This document shows, one piece after another, positions 47,548-58,460 of a stretch of 64,000 bases of DNA. This stretch comes from Haematobia irritans (lineage: Eukaryota; Arthropoda; Insecta; Diptera; Muscidae). The notes beneath the pieces were generated by a model. That model did not search any database, was not told the DNA's origin, and saw only the letters and a list, made by a program, of their open reading frames with translations. The DNA lies in assembly GCF_050003625.1 (NCBI RefSeq), contig NC_134401.1, forward strand, positions 992,001 through 1,056,000, read 5' to 3'. The position numbers and the translations under genes are program-made. Positions within the stretch are counted from its first letter, which is position 1, and every line of letters begins with the position of its first letter.

Positions 47548-49855
47548 TTGGAATACTTTAAAGTTCATTTAATAATTATTTTAATGAAATCATACTACAA
47601 AGAACTCAAAATCAGCAAATTTGTTAGAATTATTTTTATAATTTGATGTTCAGTTTTTTCTTAATTTACCAAACACTTTCGAAAATTCCCCATCTACTTG
47701 GCCATCATCACCGTAAACTTATCGATTTGGTAACTCTAGTCAACAGAGACATGCTGTCTGACAGATTTCCTTATGGGGATCCCCTCCTGAGAATTGGACA
47801 TAGATGATAAAGGAATGTCGGCAAAAGCATATGGGGATATGTGCAGATTTTATAGCTTTTAGAGTACATAAAAATCATCGAAAGACAATAGGCTTCGCAC
47901 TTTGGTTTATTTATGCGGTATTCCAATGATGCCAGCCACACTCAGGGTGCCAGCTACAATATCGTGAAGGGTTAGCCAAGGAGGTATGGTGTAAAAATGA
48001 TAAGAAATGAAAACAAAATATCTCGTTTTTTGTTCTAAGAGCGTGAATTATCTTCAAAACAAATCTATATAAATGCACATCCTCTACCATATTCTCGTTT
48101 TGGATTATCTGAAAAAAAACTTCTTAGTTACCGCCCAAAATTTGTATCCATGTAAAGTTTTCCAACTATTGAATATTTTGCTTAAGCTTTTGGCTCGTAA
48201 AAATGTCTTTGGAAAAAGATCAACGACGATACTCGAGTCCATCAAAAAGTGCAATTAAAATGAAATGATCACCACTTTTATGTTGCAGTGACACATGGAA
48301 TGGCCGGATGGCCAGCAAGCTATCCAACCAACTCCAGCCACTGCGAAATGGATGAGAAATGAAATTAACAAAACAATAATATAAGACAAACAACGATAAA
48401 TGTTATTTTCGCCCAGACAAAGATCAAACGATTCAAGCCGACGTTCCATTGCAGATGAAAAAAGTTGAAAAGGAAGAAGAAGATGATGAAACGCTCTGCA
48501 GATTCGCCAGATCCCACCAGCATTGAAGTTTGGCTTAGGCTTATTAACTGCTTTGCATGTTGGACCCACAGTCCGTCATTCCAATAGCAAAAACAAGAAA
48601 AGGCACGTCAACCTTCCTTTCAGATCACCATCATCGTCAAAGCCAAAAATGGACACTGGCTTGCCCATCACATCATACAATCGTCCACAGAGCAGCATCA
48701 TGTCTCATTTGGACTTGAAGTTTTCTATCATTCCATCATCATCACCATTGCCAGATATTGCCCTCATCACAACAATAATAAGAAGAAGTTCCCCCTAAAA
48801 TTTCTTCACCTCTTTGCATCAGCTTTTGCGGGTATAACACGTACGCATTACTGGTCAGTGGTGATGGTGGTGGTACCTTGTCTTCGTCATTTGGCCATTA
48901 TTTGCAAATAAATTGAGTTTTTGGTACTTAATTTAAGCGAAACAATCATTACATTTGTTACCAAAATAAAATTAAGCAGTAAGGCTAAAAAAATCATTCC
49001 AAAAGCATGGCGGGCCTTTTCACATTCCATTGTTGTTGGGCTGTGAATGAGTTTAGAGCTTAACTGAAATAAGGCGGTGTCATCAAAGTTGGCGAAATAA
49101 CTTTTATGGCCAATAATTGTAAGAAAACACCATTTTTAACGCCGCTTTCGCTTTGTATTCAAATAAATTCACAGCTTGCTTGTTGCCTGTCTGGCTAGTC
49201 ATCTAGCCTCTTTAAGTAGGAAGAGCTATTAATCGGAATCTAGGCTGTTTACCTATGTGATTCTATGTACGTCGGCATGATTTAATTTAATAGTTTAAAT
49301 ATTATTTAAATATTCTAAAATATTATGCATCCTTGAGTTTAGAAACGAATGACATTGAAAATTTCAAATTCGAAGTTTTAATTATCCATAGTTAATTTTA
49401 CAAAAATTTTATTGTTACTCAAAGTTTTGCATAAGCAATTATTTAAATAATTGACGCAAAAAATATTGTAATGAATTTAAATTTAAAACAATTATATTAC
49501 TTTGTAAAATGTAAGTAAAATTATTGTTATATTTTTGTTGCTAAACATTGTAAAAGTTAATATTGTTAAAATTTAAATTATTACAATTTATAGATAATAT
49601 CTCGCTGAAGATGACACCGATGGTGTATCGAAATATCCGAGAATAGCAATATTTCAATAATAAAGTAATGAAAAACAATAACACAAGAATTAATTTTAAG
49701 TCCATGACCTGAAGCCAAATTAATAAAACAAAAAAATAAAAATGTAATTTTAAATAAAATTTTAAAATAATGAACCAAAGAACGGATTAAAGTTAAAATC
49801 TGCATCATGTCAATTTGTTGATAGAGAAACTCTTTAGGAGGATCTTTGCAAATAC
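47548..49855. other. Unassigned intergenic sequence
   Basis: No gene recognised. Bases 48250-48900 have balanced composition and no copies in the window; bases 49270-49800 are extremely AT-rich. Confidence 0.35.
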
Positions 49856-50068
49856 ACTCAGAGAATGAATATGTTCACCTCACCAATATGATCACATGGT
49901 TTTTTTGGTCGAGAAATATGGAACGTTTTTATTTCCAAAATTTTTGGTGAACACACAGAGAAGGAATACATAAGGTCTTAGAAAATTAAATGGATGCTAC
50001 AAACATGTTACATGTTACCGTCCAAAAATTTGCTCTAGGATATATCTATCTCTGGGGGTATAATCAAT
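49856..50068. repeat. CTGGGTGTA-ended MITE family copy
   Basis: The left end ACACTCAGAGAATGAATATG with TTCACCTC and the right end TTTGCTCTAGGATA..CTCTGGGGGTATA are complementary in outline. A second left end (ACACACAGAGAAGGAATAC) lies at 49954, so one copy may sit in another. Confidence 0.55.
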
Positions 50069-50460
50069 AATGACGACGAATTTTGTGAAATCCAAAGATT
50101 TTCAAATTCATATATATAAGAAGTTTGTGTCTACCAGTGCTTATGCTTTATAAAAATGTTCTTAACATAAAAAAAGAAAAATTCAGAGACTTAGTCAGGG
50201 CTCGACTAAAAATGAAAATGGCTTTTATTTTGAGAGGCTTTTATAAAAATAAACAAAAATATGAATTCGATTTCAAACATTCAAATCATTAACGAATCTT
50301 GTCATTATAATTCGACTAACGAAGTAATATTTTTCCATAATCTTTGTATTTTATTAGGGTTTTCAGTGTCGCAATTAGATTTCTTTAGAATTTGGAAATT
50401 CGAAATTAAAAAAAAAAAAATTGATGGTGCAAACATTCCTTGTCAACATTTTGTAAAGGT
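50069..50460. other. Unassigned AT-rich sequence
   Basis: No gene or element recognised; the 73-codon frame at 50261-50482 runs into the small SINE remnant and has no motif. Confidence 0.3.
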
Positions 50461-50510
50461 AAAAGCCACTGTGGTGCAATGATTAGCATGGGCTGCCGCT
50501 TTACTTAACC
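50461..50510 (+). mobile_element. Miniature SINE: head joined to tail
   Basis: GCCACTGTGGTGCAATGATT and AGCATG (head) pass directly into GGGCTGCCGCTTTACTTAAC (tail), skipping about 270 bases of body. The head-tail order is kept. Confidence 0.65.
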
Positions 50511-52480
50511 CAAAAGGTCAAATTTCCAAATTTTCAAAAATCAATTTTTAAACAATTGATACAATTGATGAAAAGAGATAAAGCACAACTGACAGATTTT
50601 TTTAATATTCCGTATAAGTTGGTATAAAATTCAATACACCTCATACAAGAGGGACATTTTAAAGCATTTAATCATTTTGGCTGACACATAAGTCGAAAAT
50701 TGACTTGTCTACTTTTTATTTGAAAAGACATTTCAAATTTGTCTCATCGCCATATGATAATCTCCGACAGTTACATGACATATCACGAACACAAATCAAA
50801 CAACCTTAACGGGAAATTTCCAAATTCCAAAAAAAATCGATTCAATACCAAATGAAAACATCAAATCCGTTAATGCGACAATACAATAATCAACAAGTAG
50901 TCAAATTCCCGTAAAATCCAAAACAATTGCAATTCAAGCAATGAAAACTAGTAGCTGGAATTAACAGTTGTCATACAAAAGACGTTTGTTCCAAACACCA
51001 ATGCTTGAATACTCTCCTTTCTGAGTCAGTTCTTCTTAAATGACCACTGGACCACAAATATCATGGGATAGGGAAGGAGTGAAGCTAACTATGATTGTTG
51101 ATTTTCATATTAACCACATGACTGATGGGTCTCTGTGGACATGAAATTAACATGAAGGTTGAATGTAATATTTTCACTCCTTCATGGTAAAATATTCAAA
51201 TCAACCCCGGAGAAGAGGAAAGCAAACTCTCAAAGGACTTGATCTCTCCACTCTAAATTTTCTTTGAATGAATGAAAATTGGCCATAGGACAATAAATGA
51301 CCACAGGGGTTTCAGGGACAGAAGCAAAGGAATACAAACATGTCTATCAAGAGTCCAATATCCATTGACAACAGTGGCAGTGTGGCTGTGTTCGTATATT
51401 TACGCATTCATTGGCTCTCCTACAAGGACTACACCAGACATTGTGTACCGATCAGGCCATTCAGTAGTCATAAACATAACACTTTACATTTAACAAGAAA
51501 CATCACTATACACTAGCAGCACTGTGAGCATCAAAATCTTGGCCATACGACAATAAACACAATACGACATTTCAAGGATCACAAATAACATGTGAAGGAA
51601 TTTTCGCACTTGGAAGCAAGCTCTTCCTGCCATCATCTCTTCTTAGAAATGTTTGTCAATGTGTCGAAATCTTTGATTTCTTTATGACGGTGCTAAAGAG
51701 TTCAAGTTAAGGGAATCTCCAATGGGATGTAATATTTCGTCATCGGATTTATGACTGTCCTTTGCAAAGCAAAGGTTTCGTCTCGAATTACCCAGAGTCG
51801 TACAGTGTAAAATTTATCACCGCACTAAATCACTGCCACATCTCCCCCTCAAATGTGGACACTAAAATTGATCCTTTGTCGGCGTCTTGTTTTATGAACA
51901 TAGCAGCAATTTATGTCTAATGTGTCCTATGGTGTTAATAAATATGTATGGTTAAGACGAGCATTCTTCAATTTTCACAAATTTAAATCTTTAGTACGAA
52001 AAATGTGTGGAGTTTTATTTGCCCCCCTCCCTCCATAAAATGTAGCTACTTAGGAATTCATTCACAGTTTTCAGAAGTTCGAAAAAAAAAACGAATTATT
52101 GATCATTATGAGGGGATGAAGCAATAAGAATTTATTACTTTGACGTATTCGCTAAAGGATATCATCTTCAAATAAAATTTGTAGTTTTAACAATTGAATA
52201 TCACATGTAGTGTCAAAAATACAATCTATGAGAAGTATTTTACAATTGCTTGTTCATGACAAAAAAATCAAAAAAAAAAACAATACATTGTGTTAATATT
52301 GTGTTAAATTTTTTCTATTGATATAATTATAAAATAGCAAAACTCAGATGTGACGAGATTTCTTCAAACCTGCATTTAGGACGTCAAGAAATGCATTTAT
52401 AAGAGGCTTGCTTGAGGGGAATTTTTAGCAGCTATACACCAAGGACAAGAATGTATTTTGATATTGAGTGAAAAAACTGT
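50511..52480. other. Low-repeat intergenic sequence
   Basis: No gene or transposon recognised. Several CAATAAA/CATAGGACAATAA phrases recur around 51270-51560, but there is no clear element. Confidence 0.35.
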
Positions 52481-52840
52481 ACTATGTTATAATCTTCTTG
52501 TATATGTAAATATATAAATCAAGTATGTGTGGCCGAAAATTTGCCCGTGCCAAATTTCACACTGATAGGAAAAAAAATCAAGTCTGGGGATCGGTCTATA
52601 AAGCGGCTATATCTAATTAAGGGCCAATATGAACCAAGATGTTTATGGCTACTTAAGGGTGAATACCGAAATCACGTACCGAATTACAGACGCATGGGGT
52701 GAAAAGTAATCCTTCACGAGCTATTCCTACATATTTTGCGATATGGCCCATTTGCAATACCCTGCGACCTATAGCAGTGAAAATTCCTGTGTCCAATTTT
52801 AAACATTTATCGCGATTTTAGACGGACGGATGTGTAGGTA
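52481..52840. repeat. Decayed mini-me-like fragment
   Basis: It contains CCGTGCCAAATTTCACACTG, GGATCGGTCTATAAAGCGGC and GACGGACGGATGTGTAGG, the vocabulary of insect mini-me-like elements with a short GTCC-type run. No terminal hairpin is preserved. Confidence 0.45.
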
Positions 52841-53135
52841 AACTCACCACAACCAAGGTAAATGCCCGCCTTGTATACACAGGATCGTGGGTTCAAACCA
52901 AAAACCAATTGGATTATCCCCTCTCAGTAATGCTGGTGACATTTCTGAGTGTTTCAAAGCTTCCCTAAGTGGTTTCACTGCAACGTGCAATGCCGTTCGG
53001 ACTCGACTTTAAAAAGGAAATCCCTTGTCATTGACTTAACATAGAATCGGGCAGCACTCAGTGATAAGTGGGAAGTTCACCACTGTGGTATCACAACGGA
53101 CTGAATAGTCTAGTCTAGCTATACCTAACCTAACC
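52841..53135 (+). mobile_element. SINE with damaged head
   Basis: From ATGCCCGCCTTGTATACAC and GGATCGTGGGTTCAAACC (head, B box damaged) it runs through ATTATCCC.CTCAGTAATGC and GCCGTTCGGACTCGAC to GTATCACAACGGACTGAATA and CCTAACCTAACCTA. The first bases of the head are replaced by ACTCACCACAACCAAGG. The tail abuts the TIR element at 53138. Confidence 0.85.
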
Positions 53136-53137
53136 TA

Positions 53138-55184
53138 CCCAATAAACACAGGATGAGCGTTTTTCAAATGCAACACCTCTTCAGTTTGAGGGTAAATATC
53201 ATTTTCAACATAAATTCAACTTGACTTGAAAAAGCTCATCTTCAATTCATCTTCAAATTGTTTGCGAATTACAACCAATTTGGCAAAATGTTGACGAAAA
53301 CTTTGAAAATGTGTTGAAGATAATTGGAGAAAACTTTGACAAAACACTACCCTGAAATGCAACGAAAAAACCACATGGTTTTCAATACTACTTTGGACAA
53401 CAAAGTTCGTGGAAGAAATACAAAAATGTGGAAATTTTTTAATAATCAATTGAAATTGCTTATAATAATTGGTAAGTAAAACTAAAACACGAAATGAAAA
53501 CTTGAAGGAAGTCACTAAACTCAAATCTCTTTGCAGACAACTAAAATATTTGGATGCTGATTCTTGGACACATTAAGAGGCTGGCCGATGAAAAATGGTA
53601 GTGGCTTATCGAGAAGAGAAAGTTTCCATAAATCAAAGTGCAACCAAAAAAACTTGGTATTTATGCTTTTCCATATCAACAACTACTGGATGATAATTCG
53701 CATCACATCGATAGTTTAATTTATATCGCATCATCGGTTTAATTTGTTATTTTGTGAATTGAAATTGCTGGAAATTTATTCCAATTATCTGGCCATCAAG
53801 TTCCTGAAAATTGCCAGTATTTTAATAACAACAATTTTGTAATACCAACGTTCTTGAGGAAATCACGAAGTACCTGGTCAGTTGGAAGAAATACAAATTG
53901 GTAAGTCAAAATAAAAAGTGAAATGAAAACATAATGGAAATCACAAAACTCGATTGTTTTGCAGAAAACTAAAATCATTGAATGATATATTCTTGGAAGA
54001 TGTTGGCCGATGAAAAACCGATGAAGGAAACAACAAAGAAAAGTTTTCAGAAAACTTACAAAGTGCAACCAACTAAAACAAAGTGCAACAATTCCTATAT
54101 CAAGGACTTCTGGATGAAAATGTGCATCATCGGTTTAATTTGTTATTTTGTGAATTGAAATTGCTGGAAATTTATTCCAATTATCTGGTCATCAAGTTCC
54201 TGAAAATTGCCAGTATTTTAATAACAACAATTTTGTAACACCAACGTTCTTGAGGAAATCACGAAGTACGTGGTCAGTTGGAAGAAATACAAATTGGTAA
54301 GTCAAAATAAAAAGTGAAATGAAAATATAATGGAAATCACAAAACTCGATTGTTTTGCAGAAAACTAAAATCATTGAATGGTATATTCTTGGAAGATGTT
54401 GGCCGATGAAAAACCGATGAAGGAAGCAACAAAGAAAAGTTTTCAGAAAACTTACAAAGTGCAACCAATTAAAACAAAATGCAACAATTCCTATATCAAG
54501 AACTTCTGGATGAAAATGTGCATTACATCAATTTACATCCCGTCATCAGTTTGATATTTTGTGATTTCCTCTTGCTGGAATCTATTCTAACACACAAGCC
54601 AGCAAGATCCTCGATAGTAATTATTTCAAATTGCCAGCATATTAATGACACCAACATTATGGAGGAAATGGAATTATACATGTAAAAATGTTTAAGATAT
54701 TTAAAGTTGTATTCATAGTTTTATTTATTAATACGTTTAACAAGATAATTACATTTTGATTGGTATAATATTATTATTTTCATATATTATTAATGTTATT
54801 TTTAAGATTATTATATTTGTTAACGAAAAAATAATAAAATTTACAAAATCCCTAGAAATTTAGTATTGACTTTCAGTTAGAACTAGGATTGACTTTCATA
54901 CAAATTGTGGTTTGAAAGTATTCGCAACAATGCTAGTTTTTTATTTTTCTCACATTGAAAACTGTTTGAGAAATTATTGAGTAGCGATGCATTTAAATTT
55001 GAGGATTACAATTGAGAAATTATTGCTATTGTGTTGAATTTTACTGTTGAGGGTAATGTCTGTTTTTTGTTGAGAACGCGATTTTCTCAACAATTTCTCA
55101 ACTTGAATATTACCCTAATCCTTTGAAAAAATGTTTGAAAAATTATTGAATTTTAGTATTTTTCAAACGTTTGTGTTTATTGGG
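53138..55184. mobile_element. Non-autonomous TIR element with tandem intron-like units
   Basis: The 2047-base element has 13-base terminal inverted repeats, CCCAATAAACACA and TGTGTTTATTGGG, and a TA on each side (53136-53137, 55185-55186). Inside are about three tandem units of 396 bases (copies at 53732-54127 and 54128-54523, a diverged one before and a partial one after). Each unit holds a GTAAGT...TTGCAG pair 64-65 bases apart. No transposase is visible. It inserted at the TA in the tail of the neighbouring SINE. Subterminal TTGAGGGTAA words occur near both ends. Confidence 0.8.
53732..54523. repeat. 396-bp tandem repeat, two near-identical copies
   Basis: The copies differ at only a handful of positions; CATCGGTTTAATTTGTTATT starts at 53732 and again at 54128. 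A diverged partial unit precedes (about 53460-53731) and a decayed one follows (54524-54690). Confidence 0.92.
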
Positions 55185-55186
55185 TA

Positions 55187-55317
55187 CACTCAAAAAAAGT
55201 TTACTTGGATTCAAAGATTTTGACCTTCCTTTAAGGATTTTGGTATTGATTCCGAGCCAAAGATGCGGCTTCTTTAAAATAAAAACATTTTTAAGCAACC
55301 TATCTGGCTTTAAATCT
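55187..55317 (+). mobile_element. CACTGAAAAA family F2, left-end fragment
   Basis: It is 131 bases identical in type to the first 130 bases of the element that follows at 55318 (GTTTACTTGGATTCAAAGAT; CTATCTGGCTTTAAATCTA), ending where the second copy starts with ACACTCAAAAAAA. Confidence 0.8.
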
Positions 55318-55973
55318 ACACTCAAAAAAAAGTTTACTTGGATCCAAAGATTTTGACCTTCCCGTAAGGATTTTGGTATTGATTCCGAGCCAAAGATGAG
55401 GCTTCTTTAAAGTAAATATTTTTTCCGGACCTCACTGGCATTAAATCTAGGATCAATAAAATTAAAATTGGATACAGATCTCATTCATCGAATTGTTTTC
55501 TCTTTTGGCGATATATCAATATAGGTATTTATGTACAAACAAATTCCAGTTTCAAAATCCAAATTATGCCAGGTACTTCAAAGTATAAAAACAGTGTTCT
55601 AAAAAAACTTTAAACCAAAGATGCAAATCCTTAAAATAAGTCTTAGCCTATATTTGAAGCGTTTTTATCTTCAATTTAAAAATTCAATATGTCAGTTGAG
55701 TTAAAGACGATTTCTTTAAATTAAAAATGTTTTTCTTTATTTTAAGGAAAATTTGCCTTACTTCAAAAATCTACAACTTCAGCAGAGAATTGCAAAATTT
55801 CAAGATTTGTGTCCTAAATTTAAAGAAAAAAAAATTTGAAGCAAAGATTACAAACTTTCTTTTAATTAAAATGTCATTGTTTTAAAGAAATTTGTCCTTA
55901 ATATTTTGTAAATTTCGCATCCTAAAATTTAGGTTGAGAAATCTTTAATATCACGTAAATATTTTTTCAGTGT
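55318..55973 (+). mobile_element. CACTGAAAAA family F2, full copy
   Basis: It starts CACTCAAAAAAAAGTTTAC and ends ATTTTTTCAGTG before TA. It aligns with 30878-31494 and, inverted, with 45127-45965. A (TTAGG) run (55975-55988) follows directly, a remnant of a LINE/SINE tail. Confidence 0.8.
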
Positions 55974-55989
55974 AGGTTAGGTTAGGTTA

Positions 55990-56985
55990 AGGAGAAAATA
56001 ATTTATTTGTGAGTGTATATGCGTGAGCACAAGTAAAATACTACTCACGTGGACGCCTCTACCTTTGAGAGCGAAATGCGAGTCTACATGCTCGAAAACT
56101 AAAGTTGAGCCTCTAAACTCTAATACAAATGGGAGCTCCAACCCTCGTGGAATTAAATCTGGGGATAGGTTTAATGAGCCTATATTAATATAAGCACCAA
56201 ACCCTCCAATCTTTGAACTTGACCTAAATGCTGACAATTTTAGCCAAAGTTCAGTGTAGAGACTTCATTATTACATTAGATTGATTACAAGCGATATTGC
56301 TAAGATGTTTTAGAATCCCCTCCTGATCAAATTCTCCCATCCTACTGATATAAAAATGGATCTACCATCTTCACAACACCTACTTGACAAATTTAAAACC
56401 AGATTTGTAAATTTTTAAATTTCATCAGCTATTATACGATATATTATTTTAATCAGTTATTTCTGAGTGAAATTACCTTTTAATTCAATGATAAATACAT
56501 AATGACCAGATATAGGTTTATAATTATTTCTCTGGAAATAAATAAGTAGTTTTATTAATTAAGATAAATACCAGGTTTATGTTAATAGAAGTGAAGTCCT
56601 TTCAGTTTGTTTTATTTTGAACATGAAATTTTGCTTTTGTAGCACTTCTAGGTCTCAGTTTTTTTCCACATCATAAAGGGATGATTGTTTTCGTTGTCAT
56701 GGTACTGCAAAGCTGTGCACTAGGGTGCCACACATCTTAAATACAGTCTTATGTGTCGTATCATCAACATTATTTTAAATGAATACGTAAGTGAATATTG
56801 TTTTCTGCTTACTGAAAATAACCAACATGTTAAAAGAGCGAAGTAACTTTTATAAAATATAATTCTTACCTTACAAGAATCTTTTATAAAATATAATTCT
56901 TACCTTACAAGTAACATTTATAAAATATAATTCTTACCATACACTCAAAGAAATTGTTCAATAGTATCGAGAACGCTATCTTATA
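55990..56985. other. Unassigned sequence
   Basis: No gene recognised. A 35-base unit (TATAAAATATAATTCTTACC) occurs three times at 56850-56940. The stretch 55990-56240 is more GC-balanced, with an 86-codon minus-strand frame of no known family. Confidence 0.35.
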
Positions 56986-57264
56986 GGGCTACAGTGGTAC
57001 AGTGGTTAGCATGCCCACCTTATTCGATTCCTGCTTTTACCGAACACCAAAAAGTTTTTCAGCGGTGGATTATCCCACCTCAATAATACTGGTGACATTT
57101 CTGAGTGTTTCAAAGCTTCTCAAAGTGGTTACAATGCAAAGTGAAACGCAGTTCGGACTCGTCTATAAAAAGTAAGTCCCTTGTCATTGAGCTAAGCAGA
57201 GAATAGGGCAGCATTCAGTGATAAGTAAGAAATTCACCACTGTGTTATCACCTAACCTAACCTA
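56986..57264 (+). mobile_element. Older SINE with deletion in the head
   Basis: Head GGGCTACAGTGGTACAGTGG is followed by a deletion of about 20 bases before the B box (TTCGATTCCTGC), then the body and a shortened tail: the GGACTGAATAG box is lost and TATCACCTAACCTAACC follows directly. Confidence 0.85.
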
Positions 57265-57538
57265 GATGCATCCAAAGAAACATACTTTCCTCTGGTACGA
57301 AATTTTAGACAAATAAAATTCCCCTCTGTTACGATGTATTTGCCTTAGCAGCAAATATATTCAAATTTAAAAAAATTTAAAATTTGTAACGCATAGTTGT
57401 CATAAGGAAAATTGCATTGAGCTGAAATTGCATTGAGGCAATTTTCGAAAAAAAAACTTAAGAGTTTATTTTTCAGCAGTGCTTACACAACCAAAATATT
57501 ATATGCAACAAAAATAAGTTAAATTTAGCATGGATGGA

Positions 57539-57854
57539 ACCACCGTGGTGCAATGGTTAGCATGCCCGCCTTGCACAAGGTCGTGGGTTCGATTCCTGCT
57601 TCGACCGAACACCAAAAAGTTTTTCAGCGGTGGATTATCCCACCTCAGTAATGCTGGTGACATAAGTGGTTTCACTGCAAAGTGGAACGCCGTTCGGACT
57701 CGGCTATAAAAAGGAAGTCTCTTGTCATTGAGCTTAACATGGAATCGGGCAGCACTCAGTGATAAGAGAGAAGTTCACCAATGTGGTATCACAATGGACT
57801 GAATAGTCTAAGTGAGCATGATACATCGGGCTGCCACCTAACCTAACCTAACCT
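57539..57854 (+). mobile_element. SINE, nearly full length, with target duplication
   Basis: The head (ACCACCGTGGTGCAATGGTT; B box GGTTCGATTCC) is followed by the body, with a 27-base deletion at the CATTTCTGAG..CTCTAAG segment, the shared tail and CCTAACCTAACC. ATGGATGGA occurs at 57530-57538 and 57855-57863 as target duplication. Confidence 0.92.
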
Positions 57855-58051
57855 ATGGATGGACTTTTTTCAGTGTATCCCGTGCAAGCTCAACAATTGA
57901 CCGTATCGGGTAAGATTTCGAGGTATCTATCATGTATATAACAACTTTAGTACTGTTTAACATCCCTTAAATATGAGACCTCCTTTGTTTCAAGACTTTC
58001 AATTTTTTTTTTTTTTTTTGAATTTCAATAAAAAAATTTTCTACAAAAATA

Positions 58052-58460
58052 CACACAACGAAAATTTCATTAAAATTGAGACAACGAAATTTTTTATTGA
58101 TACAATGAAACATTTTCATCACTATAATTAAAATTTCGTTAATAGTACGATAAGGTTCGCCATTTAACAGAAAATTTTAATGGTACAGAGTCTTACACAA
58201 GTTTACATACGGTTAAATAATTTATATTTTCATTAAATAATCAAATTTTAAAAAATATGCATACATATCCTGTCGTTTTAGTGAATTAATTTGAAAATCA
58301 AGGTAATTGTTAATTTTCAAGAAGATTTTTTTGGTATGGGTTATAAACAACAACAAGAAACATGTTTAGTTAAGAGGTAAAAAACTCAAGGGTATGTAAA
58401 CTTATGTGAGACTGTGTATATTCCATTGATATAATGAAACTTTTTCTATCAGTGTGGGTT
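58052..58460. mobile_element. AT-rich foldback MITE, interrupted
   Basis: It runs from CACACAACGAAAATTTCATT to ATAATGAAACTTTTTCTATC near 58450, with ATGAAAC/GTTTCAT-type words in both orientations. A Tc1-like element (58186-58416) sits inside it. Confidence 0.5.
58186..58416. mobile_element. Tc1-like non-autonomous element
   Basis: The terminal inverted repeats of about 25 bases are CAGAGTCTTACACAAGTTTA (plus CATAC) and, inverted, CACAGTCTCACATAAGTTTA (plus CATAC). They are flanked by TA at 58184-58185 and 58417-58418. AAGTTTACATAC next to the end is typical of Tc1/mariner termini. At 231 bases it has no transposase. Confidence 0.8.

Noticed and set aside
53796..54464. Two 90-codon minus-strand frames, nearly identical
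   Set aside because: They are equal only because the 396-base unit is tandemly duplicated; composition (Phe/Leu-rich) is what antisense AT-rich DNA gives, and no motif is seen.
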